Assembly (NCBI RefSeq): GCF_004138105.1
Contig: NZ_RXHQ01000006.1
Span: forward strand, 62,001-126,000
Origin: Xylanivirga thermophila
GTDB taxonomy: Bacteria > Bacillota > Clostridia > Caldicoprobacterales > Xylanivirgaceae
Direction of reading: 5' to 3'
DNA length: 64,000 nucleotides
Position numbers and translations under genes: made by a program. Numbering within the stretch: the stretch's first letter is position 1; each line of letters begins with the position of its first letter. Below are positions 1-9,436 of the stretch, one piece after another. Under the pieces are notes generated by a model. That model worked only from the letters and a program-made list of their open reading frames with translations, was not told the origin of the DNA and searched no databases.

Positions 1-802
1 ACCTGATCATCTGAATAGGCATAAAACAATGGAAAACTACATAAATACAAAGGCGAAGATATTTAAAAATGCCAATGAAAATGACTATGTAGTGCTAAAT
101 AGTGACAACTCCCTATCAGCTAGTTTAGATGACAGAACAAAGGGTAAGGTATTATTTTTTAGCAGTAGTAAGGTATTAGATAGGGGGGCTTGGGTACAAG
201 ATGGTATGGTAATAGTAGATGTGGGAAATGGTAAAAAAACTGTATGCCATGTGGACGATATATTCATTCCTGGTAGGCATAATCTAGAAAATGCACTGGC
301 TGCTGTCTTAGTTACCAGTATACTAGGAGTTGATACTAAAACTATCAAAAGTACCTTGAAGAGTTTTAAGGGAGTGGAACATAGGATAGAATTTGTCGAT
401 GATATAGAAGAAATAAAATTCTATAATGATTCCAAGGGAACCAATCCTGATGCCTCTATAAAGGCTATACAAGCTATGAAGGGGCCTACCGTCCTCATAG
501 CAGGAGGAATGGATAAGGGTTTGGATTTTTCGGATTTTATTGATGCATTCGATGATATCATAACTGATATGGTGGTATTGGGAGAAACAAAGGATAAACT
601 TATCCAATCAGCATCCGATAAGGGTTTTCACAATGTATACAAAGTGGAAACTTTAGAACAGGCCGTTTTAAAAGCTTACGATCTGGCAGTGCCAGGGGGC
701 AATGTACTATTATCTCCCGCCTGTGCCAGCTGGGATATGTTCAAGGATTATGAGGAGAGGGGTAGGATATTCAAAGCGGCCGTAAAAGCGTTGAGGAGGT
801 AG
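1..802 (+). CDS. murD: UDP-N-acetylmuramoyl-L-alanine:D-glutamate ligase MurD, C-terminal part
   Basis: Cytoplasmic Mur ligase that adds D-Glu to UDP-MurNAc-L-Ala in peptidoglycan precursor synthesis. The reading frame is already open at base 2 (PDHLNRHKT before the first internal ATG at 29), so the gene starts upstream of the window. What remains is the end of the central ATPase domain and the whole C-terminal ligase domain. Family motifs visible are DHLNRHKTMENY, NDSKGTNPDA, GGMDKG and LLSPACASWDMF. It stops with TAG, and the Shine-Dalgarno site of the next gene (GAGGAGG) lies inside its last codons, so it is co-transcribed with the SEDS gene that follows 4 bp later. Confidence 0.95.
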   Translation, partial: PDHLNRHKTMENYINTKAKIFKNANENDYVVLNSDNSLSASLDDRTKGKVLFFSSSKVLDRGAWVQDGMVIVDVGNGKKTVCHVDDIFIPGRHNLENALAAVLVTSILGVDTKTIKSTLKSFKGVEHRIEFVDDIEEIKFYNDSKGTNPDASIKAIQAMKGPTVLIAGGMDKGLDFSDFIDAFDDIITDMVVLGETKDKLIQSASDKGFHNVYKVETLEQAVLKAYDLAVPGGNVLLSPACASWDMFKDYEERGRIFKAAVKALRR

Positions 803-806
803 TTGG

Positions 807-1943
807 ATGGGAAGGAAGGGTACAAAGAAGAAATATCCTAAAAAGAAAATTGATTATCCAATATTTATTATAACCTTGACGTTGGTATGTATTGGCGTAG
901 TTATGGTGTTTAGTGCTAGTTATTATTATGCTAACCAAAAATTTGGGGATAGCTATTATTTTTTTAAACGCCAGGGCATGTGGGCTATAGTTGGGTTATG
1001 TGGAATGATATTTATGGCCAATTTTGACTATTGGAAGTTAAAAAAGTTTTCAAAGCCCCTACTGCTTATCAGTATTGCCATGCTAGTTGCAGTATTACTT
1101 ATAGGTGATGAAAAAAACAATGCTACAAGATGGCTTAGTATAGGTAAATTAAGTGTGCAGCCTTCAGAAGTGGCTAAATTATCCCTTATAGTATATATGT
1201 CTGAAAGTATGTCCAGAAGGCAGAAAAAATTGAAATCCTTCTGGCAGGGTATTGTGCCCTATCTTTTAGTAACTGGCGTATTCTTTGTACTTATAATCAA
1301 ACAGCCAAATCTCAGTACTGCCGGCACCCTTGTTATACTTACATTTATAATGATGTTTGTAGCAGGATGCAGCATGAAGCATCTTTGGGGTCTGGTGGGG
1401 TTAGGAGCATTGGGAGCAGCAGCACTGATACTCCGTCCTGGAGACAAGGAGGGCGGAAGATATTGGTATAAAAGATATATAGCATTTAAGGATCCTTGGG
1501 TAGATCCAAATGGTAAAGGATATCAGATAATTCAGTCATTGTATTCCTTGGGCTCAGGCGGTTGGTTTGGTATGGGGTTAGGTGAGAGCAGACAAAAATA
1601 TCTCTATCTGCCCTATTCTGAAACGGATTTTATATTTGCAGTTATAGGAGAAGAATTGGGTTTTATAGGTGCTACTATAATTATGCTTCTATTTTTAATA
1701 CTTATATGGAGAGGGATTCGTGTAGCCATATCGGCACCTGATTTATTTGGTAGTCTGTTAGCGACAGGTATTATATCCATGATAGCCATACAGGTAAGCA
1801 TAAATATTGCAGTTGTCACAAAATCCATGCCTCCAACTGGGGTGCCCCTGCCATTTATAAGCTATGGAGGTTCGTCATTATTTTTGTTTATGTCGAGTAT
1901 TGGGGTGCTTTTGAATATATCAAAATACATCAAGGCAAACTAA
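807..1943 (+). CDS. ftsW: SEDS-family peptidoglycan polymerase FtsW/SpoVE
   Basis: Polytopic membrane glycosyltransferase of the FtsW/RodA/SpoVE family, which polymerises lipid II with a partner class B PBP. At 378 aa it has the usual family length: a lysine-rich cytoplasmic N-terminus, then about ten membrane segments. Motifs seen: KQPNLSTAGT, the ETDFIFAVIGEELG loop carrying the conserved Asp, and the C-terminal signature PPTGVPLPFISYGG. The start ATG at 807 is preceded by AGGAGGTAG in the end of murD. FtsW (vegetative division) and SpoVE (spore cortex) cannot be told apart by motifs; the position after murD is where spoVE sits in Bacillus. Unusually, murG does not follow. Confidence 0.93.
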   Translation: MGRKGTKKKYPKKKIDYPIFIITLTLVCIGVVMVFSASYYYANQKFGDSYYFFKRQGMWAIVGLCGMIFMANFDYWKLKKFSKPLLLISIAMLVAVLLIGDEKNNATRWLSIGKLSVQPSEVAKLSLIVYMSESMSRRQKKLKSFWQGIVPYLLVTGVFFVLIIKQPNLSTAGTLVILTFIMMFVAGCSMKHLWGLVGLGALGAAALILRPGDKEGGRYWYKRYIAFKDPWVDPNGKGYQIIQSLYSLGSGGWFGMGLGESRQKYLYLPYSETDFIFAVIGEELGFIGATIIMLLFLILIWRGIRVAISAPDLFGSLLATGIISMIAIQVSINIAVVTKSMPPTGVPLPFISYGGSSLFLFMSSIGVLLNISKYIKAN

Positions 1944-2042
1944 TCGTTATGTAGGCTGCACCTTGTTTAAATGTCACACCTGTTTTTAGATCTGCATAAT
2001 ATGATAATGTGATATGAAAAGTTTTAAAGAGAGGTGTAAGCC

Positions 2043-3299
2043 TTGGATAGATATATAATAAATGGAGGCAATAAATTAAATGGTATAGTCCGAGTGGATG
2101 GAGCCAAAAATGCAATACTGCCCATACTAGCGAGTGTAGCCCTTACCGATAAACAGGTGATACTTCATGATTGTCCACAGCTTTCAGACGTGAATGATAT
2201 GCTATCTATACTTAAAAGTATGGGATGTAAAATAAAACGGGAAGGCCACACTATAATATTGGATCCTTCTGGTATCAATGAATGGAGAATACCCGATTAC
2301 TATGTAAAAAAGATACGTTCTTCAATAGTAATATTAGGGGCTGTCCTAGGACGTATGGGGAAATCCGGTATTACATACCCAGGTGGTTGTGAAATTGGAC
2401 AAAGGCCCATAGATCTCCATCTAAAAGGTCTTAGAAAATTGGGAGTAGAAATAGATGATTCCTATGGCTATCTTAATTGTACAGTAGATACATTAAGGGG
2501 AGCTGATATACATCTTGATTATCCGAGTGTAGGTGCTACTGAAAATATAATGTTGGCAGCTTCAAAGGCAAAGGGTACCACTGTAATAAGAAATGCTGCT
2601 AAAGAACCAGAGATAGTAGATCTCCAGGACTTCATAAATGCAATGGGCGGCAGGATAGGTGGTGCAGGAACTGATACAGTAGTCATAGAAGGCGTAAAGG
2701 CATTTAAACCGGTGGAATATAGGGTAATACCTGATAGAATAGCGACAGGTACCTTTATGGTAGCAGCTGCTATAACCGGTGGAGATGTATTCATTGATAA
2801 TGTTATAGAATCCCATGTGCAATCTATTATATACAAGTTGAGGGAGACAGGGTGTGGGGTGCTTTTACAGGATAATGGGATAAGGGTAAAATCTATACCG
2901 GAGCTTAAGGCAATAGATCATACAAAGACACTTCCATATCCCGGATTTCCTTCCGATATGCAGGCCCCCCTTATGGCAATGCTTACAAGGTGTAATGGTA
3001 CCAGTATAGTAACGGAAAATATATTCGAAAATAGATATAAACATGTTCCGGAGCTTAAAAAGATGGGCGCAAATATAAGGGTGGAAAGCAATACGGCAAT
3101 AATACAGGGTGTAGACATGCTAATGGGTGCTCGGATGGAGGCTACTGATCTAAGGGGAGGTGCCGCATTGGTAATTGCAGCATTAGATGCACAGGGTGCT
3201 AGTGAGATAGGTAATATAAATCATATAGATAGAGGATATGAAGGGTTAGAATGTAAGCTGAAGGGGTTAGGTGCTAAGATAGAACGTATTAAAGGATAG
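2043..3299 (+). CDS. murA: UDP-N-acetylglucosamine 1-carboxyvinyltransferase MurA
   Basis: Transfers enolpyruvate from PEP to UDP-GlcNAc, the first committed step of peptidoglycan synthesis (cytoplasm, fosfomycin target). 418 aa, the full family length. The catalytic cysteine is present at residue 116 in YPGGCEIGQRP, and Lys22 in DGAKNA matches the conserved substrate-binding lysine. C-terminal motifs FPSDMQAPLMA and TDLRGGAALV are intact. Start is TTG, with GAGAGGTG 6-13 bases upstream and no better in-frame alternative. Many Firmicutes have two MurA paralogues; its place in the division cluster matches the Clostridia arrangement murG-murA-divIB, here without murG. Confidence 0.96.
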   Translation: MDRYIINGGNKLNGIVRVDGAKNAILPILASVALTDKQVILHDCPQLSDVNDMLSILKSMGCKIKREGHTIILDPSGINEWRIPDYYVKKIRSSIVILGAVLGRMGKSGITYPGGCEIGQRPIDLHLKGLRKLGVEIDDSYGYLNCTVDTLRGADIHLDYPSVGATENIMLAASKAKGTTVIRNAAKEPEIVDLQDFINAMGGRIGGAGTDTVVIEGVKAFKPVEYRVIPDRIATGTFMVAAAITGGDVFIDNVIESHVQSIIYKLRETGCGVLLQDNGIRVKSIPELKAIDHTKTLPYPGFPSDMQAPLMAMLTRCNGTSIVTENIFENRYKHVPELKKMGANIRVESNTAIIQGVDMLMGARMEATDLRGGAALVIAALDAQGASEIGNINHIDRGYEGLECKLKGLGAKIERIKG

Positions 3300-3321
3300 G
3301 TTATTTTGTTGGGGTGATTTT

Positions 3322-4104
3322 ATGAGAAGGAAGCGAAGAGGAAAGGGTATACTAATATTTCTGGTTCTACTCATGCTAGTGGCTGCGGTAGGCTTTTTAA
3401 GTACGGAATTTTTTCAAATAAGGAGTATAACTGCATATGGACAAAAGACTATATCAGCTGATGATATTAGTACCTTAAGTGGTATTCCAATAGGAGAAAA
3501 TATCTTTAAATTAGATAAGAGCTTGGCAAAGGAACGGATAGAATCCAATCCATTCCTTAAGGTAATAGATATAAGGAGAAATTATCCCGATAAAGTGGTC
3601 ATCGAAGTATCTGAACGTACTGCGTGTGCTGTTATTCCCTATTTGGGCAGTAATATAATAATAGACCCTGAAGGGATAATATTGGGTGTAGTAGATGCTT
3701 CCGATGGCCATGACTATCCTACAATAACTGATATATATATCAAAAGTTTTGTAGTGGGACAACCTATAAATTGTGGAGATGATTATCAGTTAAAGGCTCT
3801 TCAGCGCATTTTAGAGGAGATAGATAAGGAGCAGATAGGTGGAGAAATAGTGGAAATAAATATGAAAAACTCAGATGATATATATATGACCTCAAGAGCT
3901 GGATTGGTTATAAGGATAGGACAGGCAATCGATATACCTAAAAAGCTAAGATGGCTTAAATCTCAAGAATTTATACAGCTAAATAATAGTGATATTAAAG
4001 GTATGTTAGATGTAACCATTCCAAACAAGGCTATATATACACCTATTAAAGAAGAAAACAAAGAAAACAAAGACGATGGTAATAGAGGTGAGACCCATGA
4101 ATAA
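3322..4104 (+). CDS. divIB: cell-division protein DivIB/FtsQ
   Basis: Bitopic divisome protein that links FtsL/DivIC to the septal synthase. 260 aa: a very basic N-terminus (RRKRRGKG), one membrane segment at about residues 9-28, a POTRA domain beginning at FFQIRSITAYGQ, then the beta domain with the conserved stretch ISRNYPDKVVIEV-like (here IRRNYPDKVVIEV), and a charged Lys/Glu/Asn-rich tail. ATG start with a GGGGTG site. The 3' end overlaps the next start by 8 bp, indicating translational coupling with the DUF881 gene. Confidence 0.9.
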   Translation: MRRKRRGKGILIFLVLLMLVAAVGFLSTEFFQIRSITAYGQKTISADDISTLSGIPIGENIFKLDKSLAKERIESNPFLKVIDIRRNYPDKVVIEVSERTACAVIPYLGSNIIIDPEGIILGVVDASDGHDYPTITDIYIKSFVVGQPINCGDDYQLKALQRILEEIDKEQIGGEIVEINMKNSDDIYMTSRAGLVIRIGQAIDIPKKLRWLKSQEFIQLNNSDIKGMLDVTIPNKAIYTPIKEENKENKDDGNRGETHE

Positions 4105-4819
4105 AAAGATAGGTGGACAAATAGCAATACTGTTAGTTAGCATAATACTGGGTCTTATGTTAGCGTCCCAGTTTAAAAATGTCCAAAGGGTAGGGGGCAA
4201 TGTTTCACTGCAGCGTACCCAGGAACTAACCAGTGAAATACAAAAATTAAAACAAGAAAATGATGCCATATCAAAACAGCTTAGGGAATATGAAAAGAGT
4301 ATTTGGGAGTATGAAAACGCAGCACAGGATGATGGTAAGGTGTCTGAAACGCTCCATAAGGAGCTGGATCGCGCCAGAATGCTTGCAGGTTTTAATGATC
4401 TGCAGGGATCGGGAGTGATTGTAACCGTAAAGCCCTACACATACCAATCGGAATTTGGTGATACCCAAATAGTTTCCAATGTAAACTATGAAGACCTTTT
4501 GAAGTTGATAAATGAATTAAATGCTGCCGGGGCTGAGGCTATTTCTGTAAACAATGAACGTATAATATCAACTAGCGAGATCCGAAATGCAGGTGATTAT
4601 ATAGTGATAAATACCAATAGATATTCCATACCATTTGAAATAAAAGCAATAGGTAATCCTGAAACTCTGGAAGCTGCCTTAAAACTATTAGGCGGTGTGG
4701 CTGATGAATTATCGACAGTGCTTGATATAGAGATAAAAAGATCTGATAATATTAAAGTGTTGAAATATACCAGGCCAATGCAATTTGAATATGCAAAGCC
4801 TGTACAGGAAAATAAATAG
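4097..4819 (+). CDS. ylxW: DUF881 family protein (YlxW-like)
   Basis: 240 aa: an N-terminal membrane anchor (about residues 6-24), a coiled-coil of roughly 60 residues rich in Glu/Lys/Gln (EIQKLKQENDA onward), then the DUF881 domain with LLKLINELNAAGAEAISVN. The ATG at 4097 is preferred over the in-frame ATG at 4076 because AGAGGTGA stands directly before it. Bacillus has ylxW-ylxX-sbp at exactly this place between divIB and ftsA, which supports the name. The function is not established; the layout (anchor, coiled coil, extracytoplasmic domain) and position suggest a divisome-associated role, which is inference. Confidence 0.85.
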   Translation: MNKKIGGQIAILLVSIILGLMLASQFKNVQRVGGNVSLQRTQELTSEIQKLKQENDAISKQLREYEKSIWEYENAAQDDGKVSETLHKELDRARMLAGFNDLQGSGVIVTVKPYTYQSEFGDTQIVSNVNYEDLLKLINELNAAGAEAISVNNERIISTSEIRNAGDYIVINTNRYSIPFEIKAIGNPETLEAALKLLGGVADELSTVLDIEIKRSDNIKVLKYTRPMQFEYAKPVQENK

Positions 4820-4833
4820 GGGCATGATAAATC

Positions 4834-5574
4834 ATGAATAAAAAGGATGCCAGAGTAATTTCAGTGATATGTGTCTTTCTAGGTTTATTACTATATATAA
4901 CGTTTACAGACGGTGGGACGGGAGTAAATATGGAAGATACCACTGGTATAAAAAAATTAGAAGGTCTTATAAATGAACAAGAGGCGCTAAAGGCTCAGCA
5001 TGATAAACTTTTGGATAAGCGTACTGAATATGAAAAAAAGATGGATGCTTTAGAGGAACAGGCCGCCCATCAAAGTAGCTTTGGACAGGATATAAAGGCT
5101 GAAATAATAAATGCCAGGATGGTAGCAGGCCTTATGGATGTACATGGTCCAGGTATTGAAATATTGCTAAATGATCGCAAGCGGGATGATGTAATACTCA
5201 GAAATCCAGATATGATTTCAAATTATATAGTTCATGATAGCGATTTATTAAATATAGTAAATGAATTGAGGGCGGCAGGAGCAGAAGCCATATCCATTAA
5301 CGATACTAGGATAATTGAAACATCCAGGATAAGTTGTGGTGGACCGACTATAAATATTGGTAGTCAAAATAGATTTGCACCGCCCTTTATAATAAAAGCA
5401 ATAGGTAATCCCGATGAACTGGCCTCCGTATTCCAGCGAGAAGATAGTATTTATAAGGTACTTATGGACTGGGGGCTGGAATTTCATATAAAAAAGGTTG
5501 AAGATATAAGGGTACCAGCCAATTATGGCAGTGTTTGGTATCAATATGCAAAGATAGTGGAAGAAGGTGATTAA
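4834..5574 (+). CDS. ylxX: DUF881 family protein (YlxX-like), tandem paralogue
   Basis: 246 aa paralogue of the preceding gene with the same layout: N-terminal membrane segment (VISVICVFLGLLLYI), coiled coil around residues 45-80, then a DUF881 domain with LLNIVNELRAAGAEAISIND, nearly the same core as in the upstream copy. The two genes lie 14 bp apart and probably arose by tandem duplication; the pair is conserved in Firmicutes. The last codons carry the GAAGGTGA Shine-Dalgarno site of the sbp gene. Role unknown. Confidence 0.85.
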   Translation: MNKKDARVISVICVFLGLLLYITFTDGGTGVNMEDTTGIKKLEGLINEQEALKAQHDKLLDKRTEYEKKMDALEEQAAHQSSFGQDIKAEIINARMVAGLMDVHGPGIEILLNDRKRDDVILRNPDMISNYIVHDSDLLNIVNELRAAGAEAISINDTRIIETSRISCGGPTINIGSQNRFAPPFIIKAIGNPDELASVFQREDSIYKVLMDWGLEFHIKKVEDIRVPANYGSVWYQYAKIVEEGD

Positions 5575-5576
5575 AA

Positions 5577-5939
5577 ATGTGGTTGACCATTATTGGAATA
5601 GTTATAGGTATAGTACTAGGTATGGTACTGCCAATAAGTGTTCCAATAGCTTACTCGTCATATATGTCTATTGCTGTGCTAGCTGCATTGGACTCAGTGT
5701 TTGGCGGTATAAGGGCAAGTCTTGAGGGCAATTTTGAGACAGATGTATTTATTTCAGGTTTCTTTGGAAATGCCTTTTTGGCAGCTGGATTGGCTTATCT
5801 AGGAGACAGGTTAGATGTACCTATATATTTGGCCGCAATATTTGCCTTTGGTACAAGATTATTTAACAACTTTGCCGTACTTAGACGCCATTTTCTAAGT
5901 TACCTTCGAGATAAATCGTTCCTAGATGATGAAAAATAG
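5577..5939 (+). CDS. sbp: small basic protein Sbp (DUF1290)
   Basis: 120 aa hydrophobic protein with about four membrane segments. The core ALDSVFGGIRASLEG and the GTRLFNNFAVLRR region are characteristic of the DUF1290/Sbp family, always found just upstream of ftsA in Bacilli and Clostridia. ATG start two bases after the preceding stop, with GAAGGTGA at 5563-5570. The molecular function is unknown; co-location with division genes suggests a membrane role at the septum. Confidence 0.88.
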   Translation: MWLTIIGIVIGIVLGMVLPISVPIAYSSYMSIAVLAALDSVFGGIRASLEGNFETDVFISGFFGNAFLAAGLAYLGDRLDVPIYLAAIFAFGTRLFNNFAVLRRHFLSYLRDKSFLDDEK

Positions 5940-6032
5940 TGCTATAAAATGATTTTAATTTCATCAAATTTATGATAACATATGCTTATAATATGTTTTC
6001 GCTTAACGGCTTTTGAAAAGGGGTAGGGGACA

Positions 6033-7244
6033 TTGAATGAATATGTTGCAGCTATAGATTTTGGTACTACTAAATTAGTTATAATAGTAGGATATATGAA
6101 TAAAGAGGGCAGGCTAGAAGTGGTAGGAATGGGCAATATCCCATATGGAGATGCTGTGCATTATGACTGGGATAATATAAGCAGTATTACCCCCTTTTTA
6201 TCCCAGGCAGTTAAGCATGTACAAGGTATGACTGGCCACTCAATATGCAAGGTGATATTAGGTATCCCAGGATATTACTGTGGACTGATGCTAAATAACG
6301 GGAGGATATCTATAGGTGAAGGTACCGTATCGGAGGAGCACAGGGCACTTGTTGTAAAACAAGCTGCAAGCTATCATCTGCCTGGGAATTGGCAGGTTTT
6401 TAGGACTGTTCCTCATTTCTTTCGAGTAGATGATGGTCCTGCCATAGAGAATCCTATACATGTTACAGGCAACAGTCTAAAAGTACAGGCATCCCTTGTA
6501 TGTGTGAAGAGTACTTTTGCTGAACAGGCAGCGGCACTGCTTGGGCAGTATGATATTGAGGTTGATTATATAATGCCCACATTGCTATGTAGCGGTGATG
6601 CTATGCTTGCAGATCATGAAAAGAAAAATGGCAGTATATTTCTAGATATTGGAGGCAAATCCACTGATATTATAGTATATAAAGGTGGTGTGCCAATACA
6701 TATGGATTGGTTGCCTGTTGGTGGTTGGAATATTACAAATGATTTATCCATAGGTCTGGATATTTCCATGGAGCAAGCTGAACGACTTAAAAGACAATGT
6801 GTATTGGGCATAGACCTGTCAAAAACTTTAAACGAGGGGGATATGATATTATCAGTTAGAACAGACGATGGCATAAAGGATATATCCATGCTGAATGTAC
6901 AGCAGATAATGGAATGGAGAATACAGGAAATAATGGAACTTGTACAAAAGAGTATAAAAGAAAACAGCTCCATATCCCTAGATGATGGATATACCTGTGT
7001 CCTTACCGGTGGTGGTGTAGCCACTATAAGGGGGGCAAGGGATTTTACTTCAGGGTTGCTTGGTTGCCCAGTAAGAATTGGACAAGCAGGTATAGCAGGG
7101 GCATCTAATGCGGCAAGTCTGTCAAGTGTATATTGTTTACTTAAAGATTATGAGCAAAATTATGAAAATGTCGAATACCAGGATGATGAAAAAGAGCTCA
7201 GTTTTATGGGCAGAATAATAGAATGGTTTAAGAATTTCTTTTAA
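6033..7244 (+). CDS. ftsA: cell-division protein FtsA (divergent)
   Basis: Actin-like protein that tethers FtsZ to the membrane. 403 aa. ATPase motifs are in order: phosphate-1 IDFGTTKLVIIVG (residues 8-20), the 1C domain (about 85-160), phosphate-2 LDIGGKSTDIIVYKGG, and the adenosine motif VLTGGGVATIRG. The protein ends with an amphipathic helix, FMGRIIEWFKNFF, the expected membrane-targeting sequence. The start is TTG after a GGGGTAGGGGA site; the nearby ATG at 6037 is out of frame. Sequence outside the motifs looks divergent from Bacillus FtsA, but the synteny sbp-ftsA-ftsZ makes the assignment secure. Confidence 0.9.
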   Translation: MNEYVAAIDFGTTKLVIIVGYMNKEGRLEVVGMGNIPYGDAVHYDWDNISSITPFLSQAVKHVQGMTGHSICKVILGIPGYYCGLMLNNGRISIGEGTVSEEHRALVVKQAASYHLPGNWQVFRTVPHFFRVDDGPAIENPIHVTGNSLKVQASLVCVKSTFAEQAAALLGQYDIEVDYIMPTLLCSGDAMLADHEKKNGSIFLDIGGKSTDIIVYKGGVPIHMDWLPVGGWNITNDLSIGLDISMEQAERLKRQCVLGIDLSKTLNEGDMILSVRTDDGIKDISMLNVQQIMEWRIQEIMELVQKSIKENSSISLDDGYTCVLTGGGVATIRGARDFTSGLLGCPVRIGQAGIAGASNAASLSSVYCLLKDYEQNYENVEYQDDEKELSFMGRIIEWFKNFF

Positions 7245-7266
7245 CTAGTGAAGGGGAGGGTTTGTA

Positions 7267-8337
7267 GTGCTCGAATTTGAGGTGGACACAAATCAATTTG
7301 CGCAGATTAAGGTTGTAGGGGTAGGCGGAGGAGGCAACAATGCTGTTAATCGGATGATAGAGTTTGGACTTAAAGGTGTAGATTTTATTGCTGTAAATAC
7401 AGACAAGCAGGCACTGTGCCTGTCAAAGGCTACTCAAAAGATACAAATAGGCGAAAAATTGACTAAAGGTTTAGGTGCAGGTGCCAATCCTGAAATAGGT
7501 CAAAAAGCGGCTGAGGAAAGCCATGATGAAATATACCAGGCTCTAAAAGGTGCAGATATGATATTTATAACTGCAGGTATGGGGGGAGGTACCGGTACAG
7601 GTGCAGCGCCCATAGTAGCCCAGGTAGCTGAGGAATTGGGAATTTTGACAGTAGGTGTAGTTACCAAGCCTTTCTTGTTTGAAGGGCGAAAACGGATGCA
7701 AAATGCAGAACAAGGAATTGAAATTTTAAAAGAAAAAGTCGATACTTTGATTACTATACCAAATGACAGACTACTTCAAGTGGTGGAGAGACGTACTTCA
7801 ATGCTTGAAGCATTTAAAGTTGCTGATGATGTATTAAGACAGGGTGTTCAAGGTATCTCCGATCTTATTGCCGTACCTGGATTGGTTAATCTGGACTTTG
7901 CCGATGTAAGGACTATTATGAATGAAAAAGGATTGGCCCATATGGGAGTAGGCCGTTCAACCGGGGATAATCGTGCTACCGAAGCAGCTAAACAGGCAAT
8001 ACAAAGTCCCCTCCTTGAAACTACTATAGAAGGGGCTAGGGGTGTATTATTAAATATTACAGGTGGCGACAATCTGGGATTGTTTGAAGTCAATGAAGCA
8101 GCAGAACTGGTTGCCCAGGCTGCCCATCCTGATGCCAATATTATATTTGGTGCAGTGATAGATGAAAATCTAGATGATGAGATAGTTATAACTGTTATAG
8201 CCACTGGCTTTGATGACAAACCTTCTGCTCGGGTTGAAAAGAAAAAAGTAGAGCAAGTTATTGAAGCCGCAGTTACAAAGGATAACAGCGATGATTTAGA
8301 TATCCCCACTTTTTTGAGGAGGGGCAGGTTAAAATAA
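7267..8337 (+). CDS. ftsZ: cell-division protein FtsZ
   Basis: Tubulin-like GTPase forming the Z ring. 356 aa with the family motifs [14 protein letters not shown], the tubulin signature [10 protein letters not shown], and the T7 loop NLDFADV. The C-terminal conserved peptide DIPTFLRRG, which binds FtsA and other partners, is present. Start is GTG at 7267, preceded by AAGGGGAGGG. A strong intrinsic terminator follows, so the division operon ends here and the sporulation genes downstream have their own control. Confidence 0.98.
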   Translation: MLEFEVDTNQFAQIKVVGVGGGGNNAVNRMIEFGLKGVDFIAVNTDKQALCLSKATQKIQIGEKLTKGLGAGANPEIGQKAAEESHDEIYQALKGADMIFITAGMGGGTGTGAAPIVAQVAEELGILTVGVVTKPFLFEGRKRMQNAEQGIEILKEKVDTLITIPNDRLLQVVERRTSMLEAFKVADDVLRQGVQGISDLIAVPGLVNLDFADVRTIMNEKGLAHMGVGRSTGDNRATEAAKQAIQSPLLETTIEGARGVLLNITGGDNLGLFEVNEAAELVAQAAHPDANIIFGAVIDENLDDEIVITVIATGFDDKPSARVEKKKVEQVIEAAVTKDNSDDLDIPTFLRRGRLK

Positions 8338-8384
8338 TCTGATATATTATTTAAATAAATATATTATATAAACCATATAAAAAA

Positions 8385-8428
8385 GGAAACGGTGATAAAA
8401 CTGTGTTTTATTGTCGTTTCTTTTTTTT
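8385..8428 (+). terminator. intrinsic terminator of the division operon
   Basis: A 16-bp stem (arms 8386-8401 and 8405-8420, with three G-U pairs and no mismatch) closes a 3-base loop and is followed by eight T residues. It stands 48 bp after ftsZ and separates it from spoIIGA. Confidence 0.9.
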
Positions 8429-8442
8429 ATATTAAGGCGCAT

Positions 8443-8476
8443 TTCAACAAGTTTCTAGGAATAAGTATTATATAAT
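8443..8476 (+). promoter_or_regulatory. candidate Spo0A-type promoter of spoIIGA
   Basis: A perfect -10 hexamer TATAAT lies at 8471-8476. No -35 is found at 17 bp, but TTCAAC occurs 22 bp upstream (8443-8448), and TTCAACA there is one base away from the inverted 0A-box core TTCGACA. The Bacillus spoIIG promoter has the same unusual 22-bp spacing with 0A boxes over the -35 region. A second, weaker 0A-like TTGTCG stands at 8411. This is inference from pattern only. Confidence 0.35.
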
Positions 8477-8518
8477 AACATATAAAAACAGGTATAGGCA
8501 AAAGGGATGGGGAGTTAT

Positions 8519-9421
8519 ATGGTAACTGAATATAGGTATCTCGATATACTATGGCTAGATAATGTATTAATGAACTATATAATTCTATGGGTGACAGTCA
8601 AAGTATCAAAGATTAAATGTGTTTCCTGGAGGTTATGGGTATCAGCAGGCATAGGTGCATTATATGCGGTTTTTATATTTCTACCTCAGTTTCAAGCTAT
8701 GCGGACCATTCCCCTAAAGATATGTTTATCATTAATAATGCTCCTTGCAGCCTTTGAATTTAATAATATAGGACAATTTATAAAGGTTCTAGCTTTTTTC
8801 TATTGCACCACCTTTATATTTGGTGGTGCAGCATTTGGAATATACTATTTTCTAGGTGAAGGGGTTCAGGTACAGGATGGTATATTCTATATAGAAAATT
8901 ATCCTGTAAAAATTCTGGCCTTTGCATGTATTATAGTAATCACATTAGGGAGAAACTTGCGGGATTTTATGCGTAATCGTCTAAACCATCAGGAACTTTT
9001 ATACACTATAGGTATATATTTCGATGGAGAAAAGGCTGAGGTTGAGGGTCTGTTGGATACGGGAAATGCACTATATGACCCAATTAGTCAAAATCCTGTA
9101 ATAGTGGTGGAGTTTGCTGAGGTACGGCATATATTGCCCAGTGACATACAAGATATCTTTATAAAATCGAAGGAGAATGATTTGGAGTTTATTACAAAAA
9201 CAGTAGCCAATTCATCTTGGATAGGGCGGTTTCGGATGATACCGTTTATGGCTCTAGGCAAGGAAAATGGCATGCTAATAGGTTTTAAACCTGATAAGGT
9301 AAGTATTTTGATGGACGGGGATTGGCAAGAGACAAGGGATATAATAATAGGAATATATGCCAGGCAATTGTCAAAGGACAGTGAATATCATGCCCTTATA
9401 AATCCGCAGCTTATTCAATAG
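8519..9421 (+). CDS. spoIIGA: sporulation sigma-E processing peptidase SpoIIGA
   Basis: Membrane aspartic protease that removes the pro-sequence of sigma-E in the mother cell after signalling from the forespore (SpoIIR). 300 aa: about five N-terminal membrane segments (residues 8-145), then a cytoplasmic protease half with the catalytic motif LLDTGNALYDP (Asp180). ATG at 8519 is preferred because GGGGAG ends four bases upstream; an in-frame ATG at 8507 would add four residues and itself overlaps that site. The gene sits 15 bp before sigE, its substrate, as in Bacillus. Confidence 0.95.
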   Translation: MVTEYRYLDILWLDNVLMNYIILWVTVKVSKIKCVSWRLWVSAGIGALYAVFIFLPQFQAMRTIPLKICLSLIMLLAAFEFNNIGQFIKVLAFFYCTTFIFGGAAFGIYYFLGEGVQVQDGIFYIENYPVKILAFACIIVITLGRNLRDFMRNRLNHQELLYTIGIYFDGEKAEVEGLLDTGNALYDPISQNPVIVVEFAEVRHILPSDIQDIFIKSKENDLEFITKTVANSSWIGRFRMIPFMALGKENGMLIGFKPDKVSILMDGDWQETRDIIIGIYARQLSKDSEYHALINPQLIQ

Positions 9422-9436
9422 TAAGGAGGTTATTAT

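Noticed and set aside
8411-8418. TTGTCGTT as an independent Spo0A box
   Set aside because: It lies within the ftsZ terminator stem and differs from the box at the last two positions; kept only as a weak companion.
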